Assembly (NCBI GenBank): GCA_029339195.1
Contig: JAPTJF010000246.1
Span: 1 to 64,000 of the forward strand
DNA: 64,000 bases
Source: Micractinium sp. NFX-FRZ
Lineage: Eukaryota > Chlorophyta > Trebouxiophyceae > Chlorellales > Chlorellaceae
Direction: 5' to 3'
Every line of letters starts with the position of its first letter. The first letter of the stretch is position 1. A program made the translations under genes and the position numbers. Of the stretch, positions 1-10,500 are shown one piece after another. The notes under the pieces are model-generated. The model ran no database searches and was not told the DNA's origin. It worked only from the letters and a program-made list of their open reading frames with translations.

Positions 1-256
1 AAGGTGGGGAAATGGATTCTGCGCCTGCAGGAAACGTCGGGAACAATGTCGGGTTTTTGGGTCAGATCCACTAGTGTACCCGCCGCGTAGTGCAGCACTT
101 GCCACCTGGCACCCCACCAGCGGTCCTTAGGAACAAAGCTGACGGTAACGGGCAACTCCCCCTTGCACCCGCTTGCGACCACCGTGAAGGCTGCGCGCTG
201 CCCCCCTCTGGTGCAGCGACAGTCGCGTTAAGTTGCGAAAAGTGTGCCCTACCGGC
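1..256. other. Left-edge upstream region of the first membrane-protein gene
   Basis: No coding exon could be supported here. The stretch lies directly upstream of the ATG at 257 and probably holds the promoter and 5' leader of the first tandem membrane-protein gene. No repeat or RNA gene was recognised. Confidence 0.4.
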
Positions 257-2178
257 ATGGCATCCAATCTCGATGTCGGCGTGCAGCACCTGGGCGGCGG
301 AGAGACCCGGACGCGGCCGGAGGAAGGGCAGGGCATGGGGCAGGGGCCACCGCCGCCGCCGCACCCCACGGCCCCCGTCTCCGCCACTGGTCAGCTTGTG
401 GATGTGTGTGCCGCTCTTGCCTCGCTCCTCATCCAAATCCTGGTGTGGACACGCAACGTCGAGCAGCTGACCCCTTGGCAGCACATGCACCACGCCACCA
501 GCGTCGTCCTCTACCTGCTCTCCACAGCCCTCGCTGCCTGCGCGCCCGCCCCCGCCTGGCGGCGGCACCGCATCACCGCCATCACGCTGCTGCGCATCGC
601 CGTCGCCTCCGTGCCCAGCCACCGGTCCACCAAAGTGAGGCAGCGACAGCAACCACGGGCCTGCCGGCCGGCCGGCCCGCCAGCCAGCCTGCCCGCCCGC
701 CAGCCTGCCTGCTAGCCAGCCTGCCAGCTGGCCCACCTGCCGGCCCCTCTGGCCGCCACCTTCCGACTCACCCCAGCCCCTCCACCTGCTGGCTGCCACG
801 TTCTGGGTCACGAAAACCCGCCGCCGAGCTCGCCATCCCCTGCAGGTGGGCACCGCCGTGCTTTTGGAGCGGCCAGCCAGGCCGGGGCTGAGGGGGGCTC
901 TGCTGGACTACCTGTCCGTGTCTGTCGGTGAGCACCCACATGGGCACCCACATGAGCACCCACATGCAGTGCCTCCCTGCTGGCTCCCTGCTGCCTCCCT
1001 GCTGCCTCCCAGGATCCTGCTTGTGCTCACCTGCTCGTTTCTCGCACCCCTTCATCCGCCTGGCGCAGGCAACCGCGTCCTGCCCATGGCTATGGTGGCT
1101 ATTGTCCTTCATCAGCCGCCGCTGGCGGTGCTGCTGCAGCAGTGCGTCATCATGGCGTGCACAGCAGCCAACCTCGAGTACTGCCGCTCCCGCCTGCTGT
1201 CCGACCCCCTGTCTGAGCGCCGCCTGGCCGCCTGGTGGCGCATCATGGACTTTGCCCCCCTCATCCTGCCCCTGGACTCACCTTTGGTGTTCCTGGTGCA
1301 GGGCAGCGGTGCGTGCTCGCTCAGCTCAGAGGGGCATGCCCACATACCTCCAGCGGGTCGTGCGGGCAGGAGGGGGTGTGGTTGTGGTGTGGGGCGCGGG
1401 GTGAGCGTGCCTTGGCAGCCTCTTGCTGCCCCTCGGGGGGGCGCTCTCAAGTGGGCAGGCACCCTTGCTGCCTGCCGGCCTGAGGTCGGTAGCTGCAGCC
1501 GGCATCCTGCCCTGCCTCCCCAGCCGCTGTGGCCGCTGTGGTCTTGCTTGAGGCATAAGGAGTGAGGGGTGCCTGCCGGCCTACCAGCCGCCGGCGCCCA
1601 CCCCGCCCGCCTGCCGCCAACCCGGGCCGCCAGACGTCGATGCACCAGTGCCAGCCTTCACGCCCATGCCAGTTGCCATCCCGCGATTGTACTGAAGCAG
1701 CACACACACAGCACCCAAATGTCCCCAGCTTCAGCTTGGCCCCTGCCCGCCCCCCCTGCCCCCTCCCTCGCCCCCTGCAGATGCTTCCAACCACACAGTG
1801 CGCTGCGTGTCTGCGCTCAACATGCACATGCTAATGGTCGGCATCCTGCTGCCCACGCTGGCGGCGGCGTGGATGGAGCCGTGGGTGGGGTCGGGGCCGG
1901 CACAGCAGGCGCAGCAGGCACAGCAGGCGGGGGAGCGGGAAGGCCGACAAAGGGAGGGCTTGCAACGGGCGGCACAGCGGGCGGCACACCACCCCTTTTC
2001 GTGGTGTGGCGCGCTGCTGCGCGCGACGGCGAGGACGCTGGCTGTGTTGGATGCCGGCCTGCGCAGCATCTGCCGTGGCGAGGGGCTGTGCGGCCTGCAC
2101 CTCTTGTTAGCCAGCTGTCTTTTGGTTGGGGATCTGTGGCTGCTTGCCCGCGTGGCGGCGGCCCGCCGGGTGCTGTGA
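257..2178 (+). CDS. Multi-spanning membrane protein, tandem copy A
   Basis: Four exons are proposed: 257-634, 846-927, 1069-1308 and 1781-2178, giving 365 aa. All joints keep frame, with intron phases 0, 1 and 1, identical to the next two genes. Hydrophobic segments include LVDVCAALASLLIQILVW and VVLYLLSTALAACA in exon 1, VLPMAMVAIVL and PPLAVLLQQC in exon 3, GILLPTLAAAW in exon 4, and a last one near the C-terminus, so five or more membrane passes are likely. No catalytic motif or known family was recognised, so function and membrane are unknown. It is the most divergent of the three copies: the exon 2 peptide and C-terminal tail differ from the others. The ATG at 257 was chosen because it is the first ATG in the exon 1 frame. 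A TGTAA poly(A) signal follows at 2313. Confidence 0.75.
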
Positions 2179-2312
2179 GCGCTATGGCCCAAAACGCTGC
2201 AGCCTGTGTCCAGCATGCGCCCAGGGTAGCCCCTACAACCTTCTGCTTGCTTCAAAAGGATACACTCTCCCTTATCTGTCTCACGAGTCTGCCTGGCTCC
2301 ATAGACCCTAAA

Positions 2313-2317
2313 TGTAA
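2313..2317 (+). terminator. TGTAA poly(A) signal of copy A
   Basis: TGTAA is the usual green-algal polyadenylation signal. This copy lies about 135 nt after the stop codon of the upstream gene. Use of the site is inferred from position only. Confidence 0.5.
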
Positions 2318-2693
2318 ATGATTGATTGGTTGATAGAAGACCGCGGCTCTCGTGGCGATTGCAGAGGGGGTTTGGAACTCAAGTCAAGGCACCGGAGCGT
2401 GGTGCTCCGCATCACAGCAACCGCCAGTCCACCCGCCTGCTACAGCAGAGAGGGCGAGAGCCAGGCAGGTTTGCTACCAGAGCAGGCATGCCGCCGTCGA
2501 GCTGTGCGGTACAACGACGACTGGAGACGCTGTTGCGCTTGGAAAAGTTATGGCCCGTTGAGGCTGGGGGTGAACCCAGTCACGCTGCGGCTGCATCCTT
2601 GCAACACAACAAGAGGCACAGCGGCAGTGAGCTTCCGAACAAGCCAGACCGCATTAACAGATGCTGGGGGAACCTCCAAGAGTGCCCAGTTGG

Positions 2694-2723
2694 CGGCGCC
2701 GCTCAGCGCTGAGCGGCGCCGCG
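2694..2723. repeat. Perfect 30-bp palindrome upstream of copy B
   Basis: The left arm 2694-2708 is the exact reverse complement of 2709-2723 with no spacer. It is GC-rich and centred on AGCGCT. It lies about 230 bp before the copy B start codon. It could form a cruciform or bind a dimeric protein; neither is shown by sequence alone. Confidence 0.85.
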
Positions 2724-2950
2724 GCTGAGATAAGCTGCGCGCCTTCGCCTCGCAGGTGCGCATACACACCATCGTCCGCAGCCTATGGCACCACAGTCAC
2801 GGTGCACGGAGACAAGGAACCAGCTGCCCTCTCTCGGTACAAACTAGCCGGGCGGAATTACGCCAGACCTACTGCGGCTCGCGAACATCGCGCAGATTGA
2901 GGCACCGGGGGCTCTAAAACCAGAATCTGACCAGCACGGGTCCAGCGGCT

Positions 2951-4775
2951 ATGAGCGGCGCGGCCACACTTTTCCGGAGGCCCGGCGCAGCGCCTGTCGA
3001 AAGCTGGGAAGTGGCCCAGCCGTGGTCAGCACCGCCGCCGACGACGCCAGCCGCACGACCGGTTCAGCCGGCAGGGCTGCCGCCGGCGGAACCGCTGCCA
3101 GAGGAGCAACTGCTGCACCGTCGCTGGGCGGAGCAAGCCACCGGCCTCGCCTTGCTAATGATCCAATCCGTTGTCTGGTGGAGGACTGCTGCCACGCCCC
3201 ACCAACACCTGCACCAGATTGGCATGGTAACGCTGCACGCGTGCTGGATTGCCCTCTCACACCTGGCTCCGCACCGCTGGTGGCTCCGATGGCGCGTCGC
3301 CTACATCACCCTCATCCGCATGGCTGTTTCCGCAATGCCCAGCTTCCGCTCCTCAGAGGTGTGCTTCTTGGGCATGCGTGCGCCTCACGGCACATTGTAG
3401 GGGGGTGGGGGCAGCATGACTTCGCAGCATGCGTGTGCTCGGGGTGGCCTTGTTGTGCGTGCAGCATGCACGTGCTTGTTTCCATGCATTTCCCCCGTTT
3501 CCAAGCATGTACTCGTGCTGCGACCAACTCCTACAGGCCTGTTCTGAGGCTGTGAGAGCACCGCGCCCTGCCAGGCCTTCATCGTGAAGCTGTGGAAGTT
3601 AAAATCACACTCACTTAACATCACCCACCGTGCTGACCCCCTTTTGCACACCGCAGGAGGGGTTGGCCAAGCTGATGATGCTGCCCCCCACCCCAGGCCT
3701 GGCAGGCGCCGCCCGCGATTTCCTGCGGGTGCTGACAGGTGGGCGGGCGGTTGGCCCTGGCTGCCGCTGCATGCTTAACCCGCCAACCGACCTGCTCACG
3801 CGCGCCGCCCCACCGCTGCACCCGCTGGCTGCTGCAGGCACGCGCTTGCTCCCTCTGGTGATCATTCCCATGGTGCTTCAACAGCCGCCGCTGGCGGTGC
3901 TGCTGCAGCAGTGCGTCTCCATTCTGCTGATGCCGCCACACATCCACTACTGCCGCCTGCAACTGCTGTCTGACCCGCTCTCCCGGCGCCGCCTGGCCAG
4001 CCTGTCGGCAATGCTCAACTCGGCGGTCGCAACAGTCATCCATCTGCCTGCTCCCGCCGCTATCTCACCGGCACAGAGCGTGCGCAACACTGGTGCGGTT
4101 GGCCGGGGAGGAAGGCAGGGGGGGCAGGCCGCACACCAACAGTCTTCTGTCCCTTACACCAGCCCAGGCAGGTATCGCGGTTGTCGCCTGGCGGCTGCCG
4201 TGCGCTGGCAGCAGCCCAGAGCCGCCCGCAGCCACACAAGTAGCTGCGGAGCAGGTCAGCCAGCCAGCGGGCCAGCTGCCTCCTCGGCTCCCAGCCAAAC
4301 CCAGCCCCAGCCGTGCCTCAATCCATCCATGCCTCGTGCCCCTTCCCACTGCTTCCCCGCCCCTTCCTGCATGCATGCAGGCATCTCTGAGAGCGAGGTG
4401 CAATGCATCTCCCTCCTCAACTTTCACGTGTGGGCCCTCGGCATCCTGCTGCCCACGCTGGCGGCGGCTTGGGTGGAGCCAAGGGTTGGAGCAGCGGCGG
4501 CACAGCAGCAGGCGGCCTGGTTGGGGCCGCGGGCAGCAGGCGCAGCAGGAGGCCCAGGCCAGCCGGAAGACGAGGGTGCAGCGGCACGCAGCAGCCCGCC
4601 CACTCGGCGCAAGGCGCCGGCGCAGCGCGCGGCCAGCGTGTGGGCAGCCTTGGACGCCAGGCTGCACAGGGCGTGCTGCGGCAGGGGGCTTCCAGCGCTG
4701 CACAAAGCCTGCGCCGCCTGCCTCCTGCTGGCGTCTGTTTGGCTGGCCAGCCAGATGGCGGCAGAGCTCCTCTGA
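2951..4775 (+). CDS. Multi-spanning membrane protein, tandem copy B
   Basis: Four exons are proposed: 2951-3358, 3657-3738, 3838-4092 and 4381-4775, giving 379 aa. The start MSGAATL is shared with copy C. Exon 1 carries a proline-rich N-terminus followed by hydrophobic TGLALLMIQSVVWW and HACWIALSHLA. Exon 3 has LLPLVIIPMVL and a conserved CRLQLLSDPLSRRRL segment. Exon 4 has GILLPTLAAAW, an alanine/glutamine/arginine-rich loop and a final hydrophobic LLLASVWLASQMAAELL tail. The intron after exon 3 has a poor donor consensus (GTGCGG); the phase and the aligned position in copy C support it. Function is unknown. It is much closer to copy C than to copy A, so the B/C split looks more recent. Confidence 0.8.
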
Positions 4776-5329
4776 CCTGCTCCTGCTTCCATTGAGCAGC
4801 ACTCGCGCGTAACCAGTCAGCACTGTGGGTACACGTCAGCTGCGGGATGCGGCGAGAGTGGTATCGCTGCAACACCACGGTTGCACACATGGTGAGAAGC
4901 AGGGTCGTGACCGAAAGTCCAGGCACCGCACCGCTGTGCTCCGCACCATACCAACCGCTCGCCAGCTATAGTGGTGGGGGCAAGAACAAGGGCAGGCTCG
5001 CCACCAGAGAGGGCTTGCGCACCAGACGTGTACGTCACTGACGTCATGGCGCCGACGTCAGGGCACACAGCGGGGGTGGGAGGACACCTCTTCCCTGACA
5101 GAGAGCGTGGTGCATCTGCGTCCCCCCTTCGTCAGAGGCACTGAGCTCGTTGCTAGTCAAAGCGTCCAGCTAAGCAGCTGCCCCTAAGCAGCTGCCCCTG
5201 TCCAGCTAAGCGCAGGTGCGCCTGGCATTTTGCCGGTGCACAAACGTACTCAATCCATCTGTTGGCCCCAGACGCAGTCTTCTGAGCACGGGGAGAGCGC
5301 GACCAGGCCGCAGCTCTGGTCTGGCGGCT
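4776..5329. other. Intergenic region between tandem copies B and C with ACGT cluster
   Basis: It holds the 3' end of copy B and the promoter region of copy C. Four ACGT cores lie within 5026-5060, including TGACGTCA at 5039-5046. A short direct repeat, CTAAGCAGCTGCCCC, occurs twice around 5167-5198. No gene was seen. Confidence 0.6.
5025..5060. promoter_or_regulatory. Cluster of ACGT-core sites upstream of copy C
   Basis: GACGTG (5025), TACGTCA (5031), the palindrome TGACGTCA (5039-5046) and GACGTCA (5054) are packed into 36 bp, about 270-300 bp before the copy C ATG. ACGT cores are the known recognition sequence of bZIP factors, and TGACGTCA is the full CRE-type site. Function here is inferred. 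Confidence 0.5.
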
Positions 5330-7208
5330 ATGAGCGGCGCGGCCACACTCTCCCAAGGCCCCGGCGCAGCGCCCGTCGGACGATGGCAGGTGGCCTCGCC
5401 GCGATCAGCGCCGCCACTGACGACGCCATCCACCAGACCGGGCGCGCCGGCAGGGCTGCCGCCGGCGGCACTGGCGCCCGCACGTCGGGCGGAGCAAGCT
5501 ACCGCATTCACCCTGCTGGTGGTGCAGTCTGCTATCTGGTGGCGGACTGCTGCCACTCCCCACCAACACCTGCACCAGTTCCTCCTACTTTCGTTGCACA
5601 CGTGCTGGAGCGCCATAGCATACCTGGCGCCGCACCGCTGGTGGCTGCGCCGGCGCGTCGCGTACATCACGCTCATCCGTTTTGCTTTTGCCTGCACACC
5701 CAGCGTCCGCTCCCCAGAGGTGTGTGTGCCTTTGCATCATGCCCGCCGCCTCACGCTGTGGTTGGGGGCAGCATGGGTGTTGTAGCTGGCCCTGGCACGT
5801 GCTCGCCGCGCCCTCGTGGGGTTGGCACGCACGGTTGCCGGGGGGACACTGGACTGATCACACGCCCCAATCTGACCTGTTCCGAGGCATTGGTTGGAGC
5901 GCACCCTGCCTGCCCTCCACAACCCACCCAAAGCTCCCCTGCCGTGCCGAACCCCTCCCCCCCACACTGCAGGAGGGGCTGGCCAAGCTGATGATGCTGC
6001 CCCCCACCGCAGGCCTGGCAGGCGCGGCCCTCGACTTCCTGCGGGTGCTGGCAGGTGGGCAGGGTGGCAGGGTGGGCGTGTGGGGGGGTGGGACCTGGGG
6101 CAGCCTTGTCTGGCTTGGCTGCGTGCCCTGCTGAGAAAGACCCGAGTGACAGCATCTTGGATTGGAATGACGAGATCTTGAGCCTTTTAGGGGGGCAAGA
6201 GTAGAGCCTAGCGGGCTACAGCTGCTGTGCGGGGGTGGCAAGCGCTTGAGCTGCCTGGCTTGGCTTGGCTTGGCTTGGTTGTGCTACCCCCACCCACACA
6301 GCACAGCACAGCACGGCACACAGCGTGACGGCGAGGAGTGCTGCCCCGTCACCGCCCCCTCCCCCATGCCCCCGACCCGCTCACGCGCGCCGCCCCACCG
6401 CTGCACCCGCTGGCTGCTTGCAGGCACGCGCTTGCTCCCTCTGGTGATCGTTCCCATGGCGCTTCAACAGCCGCCGCTGGCGGTGCTGCTGCAGCAGTGC
6501 CTGTCCGCGCTGCTGATGCCGCAGCACACACACTACTGCCGCCTGCATCTGCTGTCTGACCCGCTCTCCCGGCGCCGCCTGACCAGCCTGTGGGCTGTGC
6601 TCGACTTGGTTGTCGCCACAATCATCCGTCAACCTGCTCCCGCTCGTGCACAGCTGCACAGCTTGGGCCAACCCGGTAGGCTGGCGCTGTGGCCCTGCCT
6701 GCCTGTTGTCACCTGGTGCCTGCCGTGCGCTGCTGCCCCCAGCCGCCCGCAACCATACAAGCGCGGTTGTGGCGCAGGTCAGCCAGCCAGCGGGCCAGCT
6801 GCCTTGACTCCTCGGCTCCCAGCCAAACCCAGCCCTCCCTCGCTTCCCCCGCTACAAGCAGGCATCGCTGGGAGCGAGGCGCAGTGCGTCTGCCTCCTCC
6901 ACTTCCAGATGTGCGCTGCTGGCATCCTGCTGCCCACGCTGGCGGCGGCCTGGGGGCAGGCGCGGGCAGCAGGCGCAGCAGGAGGCCCAGGCCAGCCGCG
7001 AGGCGCAGAGTTAGCGGCACGCAGCAGCCTGCCCAGCTGGCGCCAGGCGCCGGCGCAGCGCGCGGCTAGATTGTGGGCTGCCTTGGACGCCAGCTTGCGC
7101 AGGGCGTGCTGCTGCAGGGGGCTTCCAGCGCCGCACAAAGCCTGCGCCGCCTGCCTCCTGCTGGCGTCTCTTTGGCTGGCCAGCCAGATGGCGGCAGAGC
7201 TCCTGTGA
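5330..7208 (+). CDS. Multi-spanning membrane protein, tandem copy C
   Basis: Four exons are proposed: 5330-5719, 5973-6054, 6424-6675 and 6862-7208, giving 356 aa. Sequence, exon order and intron phases (0,1,1) match copy B closely. Exon 2 encodes the 27-residue EGLAKLMMLPP segment. Exon 3 has LLPLVIVPMAL and PPLAVLLQQC. Exon 4 has AAGILLPTLAAAW and the conserved end LLLASLWLASQMAAELL. The variable loop after the exon 4 hydrophobic stretch is shorter than in copy B. No enzyme motif was recognised; a channel, transporter or scaffold role cannot be told apart. A TGTAA signal lies about 30 nt after the stop. Confidence 0.8.
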
Positions 7209-7527
7209 CCCGCTCTTGTGAGGGTGAGCGGCGTCCGCTTGTAAACCGACACACGTGGCCCAGCACCTCGGCGCACCTGCTTGCACCGGGGCCCCGCACA
7301 ATGACGTGCCAGAAATGTGGGTGGGCAAATGCAGGCGGGCAGCCCAGGCAAGGCCTGGAGGGTGGCTCAGGCGGGAGCCCAGAAGGGAGGCTTGCTCCGG
7401 GTGCATTGTTGCTTGACTGCTGGCCCACGGCCCGTGGCAACGTGCATGGCAGACCGTGATGTGCATGGGGGCTGGTAGAAGGGCTGTGTAAGGTACAGAG
7501 CAGGGCATGCGTGCAGAGCAAGCAGAA
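7209..7527. other. Convergent 3' intergenic region (copy C / CASP)
   Basis: This spacer separates the ends of two genes that point towards each other. A TGTAA poly(A) signal for copy C is at 7240-7244. No signal for the minus-strand gene was seen. No coding exon could be supported. Confidence 0.5.
7240..7244 (+). terminator. TGTAA poly(A) signal of copy C
   Basis: TGTAA starts 32 nt after the stop codon of copy C. This implies a very short 3' UTR if it is used. Assignment rests on position. Confidence 0.4.
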
Positions 7528-10500
7528 CTAGCGTCTTCGCAGCAGCCGCAGCAGCGCCGCGCCCGCCTGTTTGGCCGCCGCGCCGCCTGCCTCCCCCGCT
7601 GCTGCCGCTACCGCCGCCGCGCCACCGCCACCGCCAGTGCTGCTGCTGTTGCCACTGCCGGCTGTCAGGCTGCCTGGCAATGACGCCATGTGCGAGTGCT
7701 GCAGCCGCAGGCAGGTCTCCTCCAGATCCTCCAAGTGCGCTGCTTGGTGGTGGGAGGTGCTGCAGGGAGAGAGGGAGGGTGGCAGGTGGCAGGGGCATCT
7801 TTAGAAGCACAAATGAAAGTCCATAAAGACACACAGTACACGTGGGGTAGAGAGTGAGGGAGGGGAAGAGGCACGCACCCTCTGGATCCCGACGTGCTGC
7901 TCCGAGGCAGTTGCAGGTGGTGAATGTGGATTGGGGGGAAGAGGGGTGGGTGGGAGGTGGTGTGGGTGGCGCGCACACGGCCACACACCGCTTGCCCACT
8001 CAAGCGCCCCCCTGGCTACTTCAAACCCCAGCCCTCCCCTCATGCCCCGCGCCAGCCCTGGGGCCAGAGAGACCAGAAGGCCTGCCCACGCGAAAGGATA
8101 GGGTTAGGGTGTCAGGGTCGCCCACCCACCGTGCGAGGATGAGGAAGATGACGGCGTGCAGCGCCAGGGTGTAGAGGAAGAGGGCGGTGCGGGCGGCGGC
8201 GCTGCCGCTGATCAGGCTGCCCACCGCGTACATCGCCTTGTCCTGCGGGTGAGGGGCGGGGAGGGTTTGGGGCGAGGGTCGTGTGAGGGCAGATGCGGGG
8301 GAGGATGGGATGTAAAGGGGAGGGGGTAGGAGGACTTGGTGCGGGGGAAGGGGTGCAAAGCAAGGCCGAGTGGGCACGCAGCCAGAGCTGCTGACGGGGC
8401 GGGCCAGCCGGCCACAGCGCACTCCTCGGCTGACCTGCAGCGGCAGCTCCTTGCGCCGCGCCTCCCGCTCCTTTGCCTTGAAGTCTGCGGGGGGGCAGGG
8501 GGAGGCCAAGGGAAGAGCTTGATTTATAGTCGTTGAGGCACAGGAAAGAAAGGAAAGGCTATAGGGCAAAGCAGAGATGACTGGGTTCAGAGTTTGTTAG
8601 CCGTGGAAGTCTGCGGGGGCCAGGGGAAGAGCTTGAGCTGTGCTTGTTGAGGCACAGGAGGCACAGGAGCCAGGGAGGCACAGGAGGCGCAGAGGGGGAC
8701 AGGGGCAGTGGCAACATCCGGACGAGGGTCGCCAGGTGAGGCCACGAGCACAGAAACAAAGGCGCCCCAACCTGGCTGGCAACTGCCGAATTGATGTTTA
8801 CATAGCCTGCTTGGACTGCTGCAGTTACCATCGCACCACAATCCACGCAAACCAAACCGTGCCATACCGCAGGCTTCCCCTCCTTCACTCACCCACCCAG
8901 CTGTCAAGGGGCCGATGGGCTGCTTGTACTGCTGCAGATGCCGCCCCACCATCCCACCCCACCCACACCAAGCCCACGGCGGCATAACAATGTAGGCATG
9001 CCTCAGCAGGTCCCTCACCTGCAAAGGGGTTGATGGACTGCTCGTACTGCTGGAGGTACCGCCCCACCACCGCCCCCGCCTCCACATCTGCAGAGACCGC
9101 CACCCCGCCGCCGCCGCTGCCTGCCACGCTGCGCCGCGAGCCGCCGCCGCCGGACTGGTAGCCCTGCAGAAGCACAAGCGGACGGGTTGGGTAGGCGTTG
9201 GCGGGCATGGGCAGGCGCACTGGCCGGGGGGGCAGGACAGGGTTGGGACCAGAAGCGAGCAAGCCCCGTTGTTGCTGGTGGGCTGCCCTCCTGGGCCGTT
9301 GCACCCACGCCTGCAACAACGAGGCATGCACCCGCACAGGCACACACTCTTGCCTGCACAGCTCGAGGGGAGGCAGGCTGCCTGCAGTGTTACTTTCACG
9401 ACCAGGCGAAAGACAGCTTGGCAGCGAGGAGCACTTGCCTGCACAAACTTGAGGCGCTCTGCCAGGGCCAGGTTGTCTGCCCGCATCGCATCCGCATCCG
9501 CCCGCACCTGCAGGCCCGCATGGAAGTAGGAGCAGGGGCAGTTGCAGCAGAAGCAGCAGCAGCTGCAACAGTTCCAACTGCGGCAGCAGCAGCAGCGGCG
9601 GCGACGGGGCGGCGGCTGCAGCAGCACTTGTGTCCACATCCGCCGGCACCTGCAGCAGGCAGCGGCAGGAGCAGTTGGTGCGTGTGCCTCGTCATCTCCC
9701 CACTGACCCCCCATCTCTCCGCCTCCACGCTGCCCCTGCCCCACACTGGACCTTCCGTTGCCGACACTTCCCAAGACACCTCTCTTCATCCCGCATCCAC
9801 ACCGCGCACCCTTGCCCAGCCATCACATATCACCCGCCCCGCCCCATCCCACTGTCTTAGAGCTCCTGCCCCAGAGAGGCGAAGTGCTGCTCAACCTCCT
9901 GCCCACCCACCCGCATCCACCCACTTCCCCCACCCACTTCCACCACCCCGCCCCACCTTTTTTAGCTCCCGCCCCAGCGTGGCCACCAGCTGCTCCACCT
10001 CCTCCTCACCCACCCTCGATCCACCCATTCCCGCCACCCATGGTCCCCCACCGCACCCCGCCCCACCTTCTTGAGCTCCTGCCCCAGCGTGGCCAAGTGC
10101 TGCTCCACCTCCTGCACCCGCGCCCTGAACCGATCCCGCTGGCTGCACAGCACCGACACCATGGTCTGCTCCCCGCCCTCGCCGCCGGCACCGCCGCCGC
10201 CGCTGCCGTCATCCAGCCCACCCGCCGCAGCCCCTCCGCCGCCGCCGCCGCCTGCCCCGCCTGCGCTCTCTGCTGAAAGCAGGTCCTCCTCCAGTCGCCC
10301 CACCAGCTCCTTTTGTTGTGCCAGCTCAGAGTCCAGCTCGGAGGCACGTGCAGCTGCAGCCTCCGCCTCGCCTGCGGGCGGGGCAGCATAAGGCAGGCGG
10401 AGCGGGCAAAGGGTGAGTGGTACGATTGGAGATGGACTGGCGTGTGGCTGTGGGGGAAGGGCGGGGAAAGCTCTGGCAGGGAAAATGCAGATGTGCCTCC

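Larger units (their letters stand above)
2179..2950. other. Intergenic region between tandem copies A and B
   Basis: It holds the 3' end of copy A and the promoter region of copy B. The part around 2390-2490 resembles 4921-5020 upstream of copy C, so the duplicated unit included promoter DNA. A perfect 30-bp palindrome lies at 2694-2723. No gene was seen. Confidence 0.6.

Noticed and set aside
8098..8112. GGGTTAGGGT, telomere-like motif
   Set aside because: A single short occurrence inside a CASP intron; no tandem array, so not telomeric.
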